Shown: positions 44,877-53,374 of the stretch, piece after piece
Layout: each line of letters begins with the position of its first letter
Position numbering within the stretch: the stretch's first letter is position 1
Source: Comamonas granuli NBRC 101663
GTDB lineage: Bacteria; Pseudomonadota; Gammaproteobacteria; Burkholderiales; Burkholderiaceae_C
NCBI RefSeq assembly: GCF_000739995.1
Contig: NZ_BBJX01000005.1
Span: forward strand, 393,325 to 457,324
Direction of reading: 5' to 3'
Length of the DNA: 64,000 nt
Notes under the pieces: generated by a model
The model's input: only the letters and a program-made list of their open reading frames with translations
Told to the model about the DNA's origin: nothing
Database searches by the model: none
Translations under genes and position numbers: made by a program

Positions 44877-45932
44877 ATGGTGGCAATATCGCCACCCATG
44901 GACCCTATCGACGCCCCGGCCGCACTGCGGGTCGGCATCTTCTGGGATGCCGACTGCATCGCCAGCAATGCCACCCTGGTGGTGGACGTGCTGCGCACCA
45001 TGAACACCCTGGCCGCCATGCGCGGCCCGGCGGCCCCCCCGCTGGCCTGGGCCTGGCTGTGCCTGCCGCATGGCACGCAGGTGCCGCCGCCGCTGCCCGC
45101 CAGCGCGGCGCCCGGAGGCAGCCTGGACGTGCTGGTGCACCCCGGCGCCATGGCCGCCAGCGGCCCGCACCTGCAGGAGATCTGCCTGCGCCAGGCGCGC
45201 CACGCCGCGGCGCTGCTGCGCGCCCATACCGCGCGCGGCGCGCCGGTGGCGGCGCTCTTCAATGGCACGGCGCTGCTGGCCGAGTGCGGCCTGCTGCAGG
45301 GCCGCGAGGTGGCGCTGCCCTGGGCTTTTGCGCCCTCGGTGCTGCGCATGGCCGGCCAGCACGTGCACTGGCGGCGCGAGCGGCCCTGGCACTGTGACGG
45401 CGCGCTCTGGAGCACGGCCTCGCTGGCGCACACCTTGCCCGCCTGGCTGGACCTGCTGGCCGGCACGGACGTGGCCGAACTCGCCCGGGCCGCGGCATCG
45501 GTGCTGGATTTCGACGTGCCGCGCCAGCTCACCGCCACGGAGAGCGTGCAAACGCCCACGGGCGAGCCCACGCCCGCGGGCGCGCTGGAGCGCGCCCGGC
45601 GCTGGCTGCAGGAGCACCGCCACGAGCCCTACAGCCTGGCCGAGACGGCGCGCGCCGCCGCCACCAGCCCGCGCACCCTGCTGCGCTGGTTTGCCCAGGT
45701 GCACGGGCAGACGCCGCTGGACTACCTGCACGGCCTGCGCGTGGCACAGGCCCAGGTGCTGCTGCAGACCACCTACCTCACGGTGGAGGCCGTGGCCCAG
45801 CAGTGCGGCTACAGCGATGTGGGGAGCTTCCGGCGCATTTTTGCGCGCCTGGCCGGCGCCACGCCCGGCGCCTACCGCCAGCGCTTTCGCCTGCGCACCA
45901 GCCGCCGGCAATGGACGGGCATGCCCCAGTGA
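44877..45932 (+). CDS. GlxA-family (DJ-1/PfpI + AraC) transcriptional regulator
   Basis: 351 residues. N-terminal DJ-1/PfpI-like amidase-fold domain (about 15-205; the nucleophile position reads ALFNGTALLAECGLL, so the cysteine of active amidases is absent). C-terminal AraC double HTH (AETARAAATSPRTLLRWFAQVHG and VEAVAQQCGYSDVGSFRRIFARLAGATPGAYRQRF). ATG 44877 or 44898 may be used; neither has a clear RBS. Divergent from the AHL-acylase-like gene, its probable target. Its TGA abuts the next gene's stop with no gap. Confidence 0.88.
   Translation: MVAISPPMDPIDAPAALRVGIFWDADCIASNATLVVDVLRTMNTLAAMRGPAAPPLAWAWLCLPHGTQVPPPLPASAAPGGSLDVLVHPGAMAASGPHLQEICLRQARHAAALLRAHTARGAPVAALFNGTALLAECGLLQGREVALPWAFAPSVLRMAGQHVHWRRERPWHCDGALWSTASLAHTLPAWLDLLAGTDVAELARAAASVLDFDVPRQLTATESVQTPTGEPTPAGALERARRWLQEHRHEPYSLAETARAAATSPRTLLRWFAQVHGQTPLDYLHGLRVAQAQVLLQTTYLTVEAVAQQCGYSDVGSFRRIFARLAGATPGAYRQRFRLRTSRRQWTGMPQ
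44879..44896. promoter_or_regulatory. Operator-like palindrome at the AraC/GlxA gene start
   Basis: GGTGGCAATATCGCCACC, a 6+6 inverted repeat around AATATC. The half TATCGCCA also occurs 19 bp upstream (44866-44873). It overlaps the first codons if translation begins at 44877, or lies just before the start if it begins at 44898. Sits in the divergent region with the acylase. Confidence 0.5.
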
Positions 45933-46427
45933 TCAGAACACGCCCAGCGCCAGCCCGGCGGCCAGGGCCTCGCCCAGGGCGCGGCAGCGGGCCAGCTCCT
46001 GCGGGGCGATGTGCTTGGGCGCCAGAATGGCCTCGCGCGTCTGCGCATGCGTGCACACGACCAGCGGCTCGGCCACGCGGCGCAGGCGCCAGCCGGTGGC
46101 GATGCGCTCGATCTGCCGCACCGCCCCCTGGCCATCGCTGCCCGCGCACACCAGACAGGCATAGGGCCGGCCGTTCACCTGGTCCAGCACGTCGTAGTAG
46201 CATCGGTCGAAGAAGTCCTTGAGCTGCCCGCTCATGGCAGCCAGGTTTTCGGGCGTGGCCAGCACCAGGGCGTGTGCGCCCAGCACATCGGCGGCCTGCG
46301 CCTGGGCCGCATGCAGCAGCCGCACGGCCACCGAGCCCTCCTGCGCTGCGCCGTCGCGCACGGCCTCGGCCATCTGGCGCGTGCCGCCAGTCATCGAGTG
46401 GTAGACGATGAGCAGGGTAGGGGCCAT
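45933..46427 (-). CDS. Flavodoxin-fold NAD(P)H/FMN oxidoreductase-like protein
   Basis: 164 residues with a flavodoxin fold: LLIVYHSMTGGTRQMAEAVRDGA is the FMN-phosphate loop, and LATPENLAAMSGQLKDFFDRCYYD follows the NADPH-dependent FMN reductase pattern. Probably a small cytosolic flavoprotein; no partner is evident. Convergent with the AraC gene: the two stop codons together form TGATCA with zero intergenic bases. The ATG at 46427 is chosen as it directly precedes the first beta strand. Confidence 0.82.
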   Translation of the reverse strand: MAPTLLIVYHSMTGGTRQMAEAVRDGAAQEGSVAVRLLHAAQAQAADVLGAHALVLATPENLAAMSGQLKDFFDRCYYDVLDQVNGRPYACLVCAGSDGQGAVRQIERIATGWRLRRVAEPLVVCTHAQTREAILAPKHIAPQELARCRALGEALAAGLALGVF

Positions 46428-46622
46428 GGGGTGGAGCAAGAGGGGGTGCGGGAGAGTGTGCGGGGGGGCGCCGGAACTGCCGCCTATTGTGGCGCATGGC
46501 CTGCCGGGTTCCGGGCGGGTGCGGGCTGCCCTGGCTGCGGTCTGCGGCATCAAGACAAACCCCAGTGCCCTCTAGGCGGCCACCTCTAGCAGCGGGGCGG
46601 GCGGGCGTGCGATAGTTCTGCG

Positions 46623-47129
46623 ATGCAAAGACGAACCCTTTTGAAGCTGGGCCTGGTCTCGGGCACGGTGCTGGCGTTGGCGGGCGGCGCGGTGGCGCTT
46701 TTGCAGCCTGGCCTGGTGCAGGGGCGTCTCACGGAGGCGGGCCGGGCGCTGTTCATGGGCGTGGGCCGGGCCATCCTGCAGGGCACGCTGCCGCAGGACG
46801 CGGTGGCGCAGCAGCAGGCCCTTGCCGCCATGGCCGATCGCGTGGACACCCTGGCGCAGAACCTGCCGCCGCATGTGCAGGCCGAGCTGTCGCAGCTCGT
46901 CGGGCTGCTGGGCAGCAGCGCGGGGCGCCTGGCGCTGGCGGGCCTGGCCAGCGGCTGGCTGGAAGCCGCTCCCGCCGAAGTGGCCGCCGCGCTCGACGGC
47001 ATGCGCTATTCGCGCCTGCAGGTGCGCCAGCAGGCCTACCAGGCGCTGCACGAGATCGTGGGCGGCGCGTATTTCTCCGACGAATCCACCTGGGCCGTGG
47101 TGGGCTATCCCGGCCCCCAGGACATCTGA
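46623..47129 (+). CDS. Tat-signal protein of unknown function, partner of the GMC oxidoreductase
   Basis: 168 residues. Twin-arginine signal QRRTLLKLGLVSGTVLALAGGAVALL at the N-terminus implies folded export, presumably with a partner. The mature part is helical, with LSQLVGLLGSSAGRLALAGLASGW and a C-terminal AYQALHEIVGGAYFSDESTWAVVGYPGP. The tail resembles gluconate 2-dehydrogenase subunit 3 type small subunits. It ends 15 bp before the GMC gene, which lacks a signal of its own, suggesting hitch-hiker export of the enzyme with this subunit. Confidence 0.75.
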   Translation: MQRRTLLKLGLVSGTVLALAGGAVALLQPGLVQGRLTEAGRALFMGVGRAILQGTLPQDAVAQQQALAAMADRVDTLAQNLPPHVQAELSQLVGLLGSSAGRLALAGLASGWLEAAPAEVAAALDGMRYSRLQVRQQAYQALHEIVGGAYFSDESTWAVVGYPGPQDI

Positions 47130-47144
47130 ACCCCCTCCATCCCC

Positions 47145-48764
47145 ATGAGCAAACTACCCGATCCCATCCGTGAGGGCCTGCAGCGCGGCTGGAAAGTGCG
47201 GGGCGGTCCCCACGGCGCGGCGCCCGAGACCCTGTCCTGCGATGTGGCCATCATCGGCTCCGGCGCGGGCGCCGGCATCACGGCCGAACTGCTCACGCGC
47301 GCCGGCCTGTCCGTGGTCATCGTGGAGGAGGGGCCGCTCAAGAGCAGCAGCGACTTCCGCCAGCGCGAGTCCGACGCCTACCCCCAGCTCTACCAGGAGA
47401 GCGCGGGCCGCAAGACCGAGGACAAGGCCATCACCATCCTGCAGGGGCGCTGCGTGGGCGGCTCCACCACGGTGAACTGGACCAGCTCCTTCCGCACGCC
47501 GCCGACCACGCTGGGATACTGGGCGCAGCATTTCGGCCTGGCCGACTACACGCCCGAGGCGCTGGAGCCGTATTTCGAGCAGGCCGAGCGGCGCCTGAGC
47601 ATCTCCTCGTGGCAGATGCCCCCGAACGAGAACAATGAGCTGCTGCGCAGCGGCGCGGTCAAACTGGGCATTCCGGTCGAATCCATACGGCGCAACGTGC
47701 GCGGCTGCTGGAACCTGGGCTCCTGCGGCATGGGCTGTCCCACGAATGCCAAGCAGTCCATGCTGGTGACCACCATCCCCGCCGCGCTCGACCAGGGCGC
47801 CACGCTGCTGGTGCAGACGCGCGCCGAGCACCTGGAGATGGCCGCAGGCAAGGTGCAGGCGCTCGCCTGCGTGGGCGTGCTGCCCAATGGCGCCGTGGCG
47901 GGCGATGCGCAGCGCACGCGCATCACGGCGCGCCACTATGTGCTGGCGGGCGGGGCCATCAACTCGCCCGCGGTGCTGCTGCGCTCCAAGGCGCCCGACC
48001 CGCACGGCCGCCTGGGCGTGCGCACCTTTCTGCACCCCGTGGTCATGACGGCGGCGGTGATGGAGCAGCGCGTGGAAGGCTGGGCCGGCGCGCCGCAGTC
48101 GCTGTGTACCGACCACTACCTGGGCACGCAGCCCATCGACGGCCCCATGGGCTTCAAGATCGAGGCGCCGCCGCTGCATCCGCTGATCCTGGCGACCACC
48201 ATGCCCGGCATGGGCCAGGCGCAGGCCGACCTGCTGCGCCAGTTCCCGCACACGCATGTGCTGCTCGCGCTGTTGCGCGACGGTTTCCACGAGCAGGCGC
48301 CGGGCGGGCGCGTGAAGCTGCGCAGCGATGGCTCGCCCGTGCTCGACTACCCGCTCACCGGCTTTGTGATGGACGGCGCGCGCCGCGCGCTGCTGGCCAT
48401 GGCCGAAATCCAGTTCGCCGGCGGGGCGCGGCAGGTGCTGCCGGTGCACGAGCGCGGCGCGCTCTACACCACCTGGGCGCAGGCCAAGGCGGGCATCGAA
48501 CAGCTCCCCATGCAGCCGCTGCTGGCCAAGGTGGTCAGCGCGCACGTGATGGGTGGCTGCGGCCTGGCGGCCAGCGAGAAGCAGGGCGTAGTGCGGCCCG
48601 ACGGCGTGCACTGGCAGGTGGAGAACCTCTCGGTGCACGACGGTTCGCTCTTTCCCACCAGCGTGGGGGCGAACCCGCAACTGTCGGTCTACGGCATCGT
48701 CAACCGGCTGGCCCAGGGCCTGGTGCAGCGCCTCACGGGGGCGGCACCCCAGATACTGGCCTGA
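47145..48764 (+). CDS. GMC-family FAD-dependent oxidoreductase
   Basis: 539 residues: FAD-binding dinucleotide fold VAIIGSGAGAGITAELLTRAGLSVVIVEEG, the GMC signature GRCVGGSTTVNWTSSFRTP, and C-terminal HVMGGCGLA...LSVHDGSLFPTSVGANPQLSVYGIVNRLA. Probably oxidises an alcohol, sugar or sterol-like substrate; identity unknown. No signal peptide; see the Tat-signal neighbour. Followed by an intergenic repeat and a terminator. Confidence 0.9.
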   Translation: MSKLPDPIREGLQRGWKVRGGPHGAAPETLSCDVAIIGSGAGAGITAELLTRAGLSVVIVEEGPLKSSSDFRQRESDAYPQLYQESAGRKTEDKAITILQGRCVGGSTTVNWTSSFRTPPTTLGYWAQHFGLADYTPEALEPYFEQAERRLSISSWQMPPNENNELLRSGAVKLGIPVESIRRNVRGCWNLGSCGMGCPTNAKQSMLVTTIPAALDQGATLLVQTRAEHLEMAAGKVQALACVGVLPNGAVAGDAQRTRITARHYVLAGGAINSPAVLLRSKAPDPHGRLGVRTFLHPVVMTAAVMEQRVEGWAGAPQSLCTDHYLGTQPIDGPMGFKIEAPPLHPLILATTMPGMGQAQADLLRQFPHTHVLLALLRDGFHEQAPGGRVKLRSDGSPVLDYPLTGFVMDGARRALLAMAEIQFAGGARQVLPVHERGALYTTWAQAKAGIEQLPMQPLLAKVVSAHVMGGCGLAASEKQGVVRPDGVHWQVENLSVHDGSLFPTSVGANPQLSVYGIVNRLAQGLVQRLTGAAPQILA

Positions 48765-48776
48765 TGTACTGAGTTG

Positions 48777-48833
48777 GCTATTGAAATGATAGCTGCTTGC
48801 GCTTGATACATAAGCGCCAGAGTCATTTTTGAT
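48777..48833. repeat. Palindromic intergenic repeat, copy G
   Basis: GGCTATTGAAATGATAGCTG CTTGCGCTTGATACATAAGC GCCAGAGTCATTTTTGATG; similar in orientation to copies D and F. Confidence 0.88.
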
Positions 48834-48842
48834 GCGGATTTT

Positions 48843-48881
48843 CGGGCGCGGGATCGCATGCGGTCCGCGCCCGCAATTTTT
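48843..48881 (+). terminator. Rho-independent terminator after the GMC operon
   Basis: Stem CGGGCGCGG (48843-48851) / CCGCGCCCG (48865-48873), loop containing GCATGC, then CAATTTTT. Confidence 0.78.
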
Positions 48882-48967
48882 GGGCGGGTGTTGGAAATAA
48901 CCGACACCATGGGGTTTTTTGCGGTGCTACCTTTGCGCCCCACAAGAACACCCCGGAGCCCCTACCC

Positions 48968-50338
48968 ATGCCCAAGACCCTGATCGAACCCTTCCGCATC
49001 AAAAGTGTGGAACCCATCCGCATGACCACGCGCGCCGACCGCGAGCGCCTGCTGCAGGAATCCAAACTCAATGTGTTCAAGCTGCGCGCCGAGGACGTGT
49101 TGATCGACTGGCTGACCGACTCCGGCACAGGCGCCATGTCCAGCCGCCAGTGGGGCGCCATCATGGAGGGCGACGAGAGCTACGCCGGCGCGCGCAGCTT
49201 CTACCGCCTGGAAAAGGTGATCCAGGACATCACCGGCATGCCGTATTTCGTGCCCACGCACCAGGGCCGCGCGGCCGAGAAGGTGCTGTTCGCCGCCACC
49301 TGCAAGGCGGGCGACCTGGTGCCCAACAACTGCCATTTCGACACCACGCGCGGCAACCTCGAGTCCATGGGCGTGGAGGCCGTGGACTGCGTGGTCGCCG
49401 AGGGGCTGCAGCCGGCGACCCTCGCGCCGTTCAAGGGCAACATCGACCTGGAGAAGGTCGAAGCAGTGCTGCAAAAAGAGGGCGCGCGCATCCCCTTCGG
49501 CATGCTCACCGTCACCAACAACACGGGCGGGGGCCAGCCCGTGTCCATGGCCAACATCCGCGCCTACGCCGCCTTGCTCAAAAAATACGGCAAGCCCTTC
49601 ATCATGGACGTGTGCCGCTTCGCCGAGAACGCCATGTTCATCAAGATGCGCGAGAGCGGCTACGAGAACACACCCATCCGCGCCATCGTGCAGGAGATGT
49701 TCTCCTACGCCGACGGCGCCACCATGAGCGCGAAGAAGGACGGCATGGTCAACATCGGCGGCTTCATCGTGCTGCGCTCGGACGCGTGGCTGGACGCCGT
49801 GAAGAACGGGCTCATCATGATGGAGGGCTTTCCCACCTACGGAGGCATGGCGGGGCGCGACCTCGAAGCCCTGGCCGTGGGCCTGGAGGAGGGCATGGAG
49901 GAAGACTACCTGCGCTACCGCCTGCGCACCGCCGAATACCTGGGCGAGCGCCTGGAGGCGGCGGGCGTGGGCTTCGTCAAGCCCACGGGCGGGCACGCGG
50001 TGTACATCGACGCCAGGACGGTGCTGCCGGACATGCCCGTGGCGCACTACCCGGCCTGGGCGCTGTGCAATGCGCTGTACCTCGAAGGCGGCATCCGCGG
50101 CGTGGAGATCGGCTCGGTGATGTTCGGCAAGCGGCTGGCCGATGGCACCGAGACCTACCACAGCATGGAGTTGGTGCGCCTGGCCTTCCCGCGGCGCATG
50201 TACACGCAAAGCCACTTCGACTACGCCGCCGAGGTGATCGCCGAGCTCAAGGACAAGGCCGCCAGCATCCGCGGGGTGAGGATCACCAAGCAGCCGCAGT
50301 TCCTGCGCCACTTCACCTGCGAGTGCGACTGGGTGTGA
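48968..50338 (+). CDS. tnaA: Tryptophanase-type beta-eliminating lyase (tryptophan indole-lyase)
   Basis: 456-residue PLP enzyme of the tryptophanase/tyrosine phenol-lyase family, which cleaves tryptophan to indole, pyruvate and ammonia (or tyrosine to phenol). Family core: LTDSGTGAMSSRQWGAIM, VPTHQGRAAEKVLF, the PLP lysine in TMSAKKDGMVNIGG, and RLAFPRRMYTQSHFD. At the two positions separating the activities, the Asp in HFDTTRG (Thr in tyrosine phenol-lyase) and the Val in GIRGVEIGS (Arg in tyrosine phenol-lyase) are tryptophanase-like. Some other residues are of the other type (TTR). GGAG RBS. A tryptophan-importer-like ABC system lies convergently 50 bp away. Confidence 0.85.
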   Translation: MPKTLIEPFRIKSVEPIRMTTRADRERLLQESKLNVFKLRAEDVLIDWLTDSGTGAMSSRQWGAIMEGDESYAGARSFYRLEKVIQDITGMPYFVPTHQGRAAEKVLFAATCKAGDLVPNNCHFDTTRGNLESMGVEAVDCVVAEGLQPATLAPFKGNIDLEKVEAVLQKEGARIPFGMLTVTNNTGGGQPVSMANIRAYAALLKKYGKPFIMDVCRFAENAMFIKMRESGYENTPIRAIVQEMFSYADGATMSAKKDGMVNIGGFIVLRSDAWLDAVKNGLIMMEGFPTYGGMAGRDLEALAVGLEEGMEEDYLRYRLRTAEYLGERLEAAGVGFVKPTGGHAVYIDARTVLPDMPVAHYPAWALCNALYLEGGIRGVEIGSVMFGKRLADGTETYHSMELVRLAFPRRMYTQSHFDYAAEVIAELKDKAASIRGVRITKQPQFLRHFTCECDWV

Positions 50339-50388
50339 GGCGCGGCGGGCGGGCCCGCGCCGGGCACCGCGGCTGCGGGTCCGCGGGC

Positions 50389-51183
50389 TCAGCCCAGCAG
50401 CAGGGCGTCGTCGGCGAGCTTTTCGCCGCGCACTTTCTCGAACATTTGCAGCAGGTCGGGCACGTCCATGCGCTGGCGCTCCTCGCCGGACACGTCGAGC
50501 ACCACCTGGCCCTGGTGCAGCATCACGGTGCGCTGGCCCACGTCCAGCGCCTGGCGCATGCTGTGCGTGACCATCATGGTGGTGAGCTGGTTCTCGGCCA
50601 CGATGCGCGCGGTGAGCTGCAGCACGAAGTCGGCGGTGCGCGGGTCGAGCGCGGCGGTGTGCTCGTCCAGCAGCAGGATGCGCGAGGGCTGCAGCGCCGC
50701 CATGAGCAGGCTCACGGCCTGGCGCTGGCCGCCCGAGAGCAGGCCGATGCGGTCCGTGAGGCGGTTCTCCAGCCCCAGGCCCAGAGTAGCCAGGCGTTCA
50801 CGGAACATGGCGCGCTCAGCCGCCTTGACGGCGCCGCGCAGACCGCGGCGCGTGCCGCGCTGCTGGGCCAGGGCCATGTTTTCCTCGATGGTCAGGTCCT
50901 CGCAGGTGCCGGCCATGGGGTCCTGGAAGACACGCGCCACGCGCTCGGCGCGCTCCCACACGGGGCGGCGCGTCACGTCCAGGCCGTCGATGGCGATGCG
51001 CCCAGTGTCCACGCCCAGGTCGCCCGAGATGGCGTTGAGGAAGGTGGACTTGCCCGCGCCGTTGGAGCCGATGACGGTGACGAACTGCCCGGCCGGAATC
51101 TCCAGCGACATGCCGCGCAGGGCGCGCGTCTCTATGGGCGTGCCGGGGTTGAAGGTGATGAAAAGGTCTTGTGCGCTCAGCAT
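50389..51183 (-). CDS. ABC transporter ATP-binding protein (TrpXYZ-like system)
   Basis: 264 residues. Walker A GSNGAGKST, signature LLSGGQRQAVSL, Walker B RILLLDEHTAALDP, switch His in VTHSMRQAL. The DEHTAALDP form is typical of the ATPases paired with PF04392 binding proteins. Starts 20 bp after the permease stop on the same strand. Predicted substrate, from the neighbours, is tryptophan or a related aromatic compound. Confidence 0.9.
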   Translation of the reverse strand: MLSAQDLFITFNPGTPIETRALRGMSLEIPAGQFVTVIGSNGAGKSTFLNAISGDLGVDTGRIAIDGLDVTRRPVWERAERVARVFQDPMAGTCEDLTIEENMALAQQRGTRRGLRGAVKAAERAMFRERLATLGLGLENRLTDRIGLLSGGQRQAVSLLMAALQPSRILLLDEHTAALDPRTADFVLQLTARIVAENQLTTMMVTHSMRQALDVGQRTVMLHQGQVVLDVSGEERQRMDVPDLLQMFEKVRGEKLADDALLLG

Positions 51184-51202
51184 GGCGGAGTCTCCTCGGG
51201 GG

Positions 51203-52090
51203 TCAGGCCTTGCGGCTGCTGAGCTTGCGCTTGAGCTGCGGAATGATCAGGGCGATGGTCACCAGCAGGGCCGTGACCAGGTTCAGGTCCTGCGCCTTCA
51301 GGCCGATGAAGTCGCTGTTGAGCGCCGCAGCAATGAAGAAGCGGTAGACGATGGCCCCCACCACCACGGCCAGCGTGGCCCAGGGGATGCGCCGCGACGG
51401 CAGGATGGACTCGCCCACGATCACCGCCGCCAGGCCGATGACGATGGTGCCTATGCCCATGGAGATGTCCGAGCCGCCCTGCGTTTGCGCAAACAGCGCG
51501 CCGGCCAGGCCCACCAGGGCGTTGGAGACGGCCATGCCCAGCAGCACCATGGCGCCGGTGTTGATGCCCTGGGCGCGCGCCATGCGCGCATTGGAGCCGG
51601 TGGCGCGGATGGCCAGGCCGCGCTCGGTGGCGAAGAACCAGTCCAGCAGCAGCTTGGCGGCGATGACGATGACCAGCAGGATCAGCGGGCGTGCCACGTA
51701 GTCGGCCATGCTCTCGGGCTGCAGTTGGGTGAACAGCGTGGGATCGTTGATGAGCGGCACGTTGGGCCCGCCCATGACGCGCAGGTTGATCGAGTAGAGC
51801 GCGATCATCATGAGGATGGAGGCCAGCAGGTCCATGATCTTGAGCTTGACGTTGAGCCAGCCGGTGACCAGGCCCGCCGCCGCACCGGCTGCGGTGGCTG
51901 CCAGCGTGGCCAGCCAGGGATTGGTGCCGCCCGAGATCAGGATGGCGCAGACCGCGCCGCCCAGCGGAAAGCTGCCGTCCACCGTCAGGTCGGGAAAGCG
52001 CAGCAGCCGGAAAGAGATATAGACGCCCAGCGCCACCAAGCTGAAGATGAGGCCGATCTCGACGGCCCCGAGAAGAGAAAACAAGGACAT
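51203..52090 (-). CDS. ABC transporter permease (TrpXYZ-like system)
   Basis: 295 residues, eight or so transmembrane segments of the branched-chain-amino-acid/ribose permease superfamily (PF02653). LGAVEIGLIFSLVALGVYISFRLLRFPDLTVDGSFPLGGAV and GINTGAMVLLGMAVSNALVGLAGALFAQ are characteristic. Lies between the binding-protein gene (82-bp gap with a hairpin) and the ATPase gene. Confidence 0.9.
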   Translation of the reverse strand: MSLFSLLGAVEIGLIFSLVALGVYISFRLLRFPDLTVDGSFPLGGAVCAILISGGTNPWLATLAATAAGAAAGLVTGWLNVKLKIMDLLASILMMIALYSINLRVMGGPNVPLINDPTLFTQLQPESMADYVARPLILLVIVIAAKLLLDWFFATERGLAIRATGSNARMARAQGINTGAMVLLGMAVSNALVGLAGALFAQTQGGSDISMGIGTIVIGLAAVIVGESILPSRRIPWATLAVVVGAIVYRFFIAAALNSDFIGLKAQDLNLVTALLVTIALIIPQLKRKLSSRKA

Positions 52091-52123
52091 GGGGCGGGGA
52101 TGAAAGAAGAGGGGGGAAACAAG

Positions 52124-52149
52124 ACAAGAGCCCCCGAGGGGGCTCTTGT
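52124..52149 (-). terminator. Intra-operon hairpin between binding-protein and permease genes
   Basis: Stem ACAAGAGCCCC / GGGGCTCTTGT (11 bp, loop CGAG), read on the minus strand with a T-rich follow-on (TTGTCTTGTTT). Acts probably as a partial terminator or mRNA-stabilising structure, so that the binding protein is made in excess over the membrane subunits. Confidence 0.72.
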
Positions 52150-52172
52150 ACAGCCGTGCAAGCGACGGTATT

Positions 52173-53144
52173 TTATTGAATGACCTGGGCGGCCGACTTG
52201 ATCAGCGCCTCGGGCAGCTTCACGCCCTGCTTCTCGGCGGCGCTGGGATTCACGAACAGCTCCATCTTGGTGCTGACTTCGCTCTTGATGTCGCCGGGCT
52301 TCTCACCCTTGAGGATGCGCACCACCATGCGGCCGGTCTGTTCGCCCAGGTCGCGGTAGTTGATGCCCAGGGCCGCAATGGCGCCGCGCTTGACGCTGTC
52401 GGTGTCGGAGGCGATGAGCGGGATCTTGGCGTCCTGCCCCACCTTCACCAGCGACTCGTAGGCCGAGACCACGTTGTTGTCGGTGTTGGTGTAGATCACG
52501 TCCACCTTGCCGATCAGGCTGCGTGCCGCGCTGCTCACGTCCACCGAGCGGGGGGCGGCGGCTTCCACCAGCGTCATGCCCAGCGTGGGCAGGAGCTTTT
52601 GCAGTTCCTTGACGACGACCACCGAGTTGGCCTCGCCGGGGTTGTAGACCATGCCGATGCGCTTGGCACCCGGCACCACCTGCTTGACCAGGTCGATCTG
52701 CTTGTCCAGCGCCAGCAGGTCGGACACGCCCGTCACGTTGGTCTTGCTCGGCTCCCAGCTGGGCACCAGCTTGGCGGCCACGGGGTCGGTGACGGCGGAG
52801 TAGACCACGGGCACGCTCTTGGTGGCGGCGACCACGGCCTGGGCCGAGGGCGTGGCAATGGCGACGATGGCGTCCGGCTTGTCGCCGACGAACTTGCGCG
52901 CAATCTGCGCCGCCGTGCCGGTGTTGCCCTGGGCGCTCTGGTACTGCCACTTGAGGTTCTTGCCGCTTTCGTAGCCAGCCTGCTTGAGCGCGGCCTGAAT
53001 GCCGTCGCGCACCGAATCCAGTGCCGGGTGTTCCACGATGGCGGTCACTGCCACGGATTTTTCCTGCGCGCTTGCGGGTGCGATCGCGGCCACGGCCAGC
53101 GTCAGGGCGCCCAGGCTCATCCACGGCAACTTCTTCATTTGCAT
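52173..53144 (-). CDS. ABC transporter substrate-binding protein (PF04392, TrpX-like)
   Basis: 323 residues: signal peptide LGALTLAVAAIAPASAQ, then two lobes (VAVTAIVEHPALDSVRDGIQAALKQAGYESGKN; PDAIVAIATPSAQAVVAATKSVPVVYSAVTDPVAAKLV; IGMVYNPGEANSVVVVKEL; VDVIYTNTDNNVVSAYESL; NYRDLGEQTGRMVVRILKGEKPGDI) that are typical of PF04392, the family that contains the T-box-controlled tryptophan binding protein TrpX. The ATG at 53144 has AAGGA nine bases upstream; the in-frame ATG at 53138 is an alternative. First gene of the importer operon. Confidence 0.85.
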   Translation of the reverse strand: MQMKKLPWMSLGALTLAVAAIAPASAQEKSVAVTAIVEHPALDSVRDGIQAALKQAGYESGKNLKWQYQSAQGNTGTAAQIARKFVGDKPDAIVAIATPSAQAVVAATKSVPVVYSAVTDPVAAKLVPSWEPSKTNVTGVSDLLALDKQIDLVKQVVPGAKRIGMVYNPGEANSVVVVKELQKLLPTLGMTLVEAAAPRSVDVSSAARSLIGKVDVIYTNTDNNVVSAYESLVKVGQDAKIPLIASDTDSVKRGAIAALGINYRDLGEQTGRMVVRILKGEKPGDIKSEVSTKMELFVNPSAAEKQGVKLPEALIKSAAQVIQ

Positions 53145-53316
53145 CTCTATCCGTCCTTGATTTAACCGGTTGATATCAGCGGCGAGCAGCCAGGCGCTGC
53201 GCCGGGGCGCAAGTGTACGCCACGCCCCCATACCCTGCAGTGGGGCGGCGCGGCTGCGGCAGCCGGTGCTGTTGCACGGGCGACAGGGGCGACAAGACGC
53301 TCCCGGTTCTGGCAAT

Positions 53317-53352
53317 AAAAACCGGCGCTCCCCCTTGCGGGGCGAGCGCCGG
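53317..53352 (-). terminator. Terminator of the ETF-QO gene
   Basis: Minus-strand hairpin CCGGCGCTC / GAGCGCCGG with an inner GGGG/CCCC helix, followed by a T-run. It lies 23 bp after the ETF-QO stop. Confidence 0.88.
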
Positions 53353-53374
53353 CAGCTCTGCATTCAGGAGCAGC

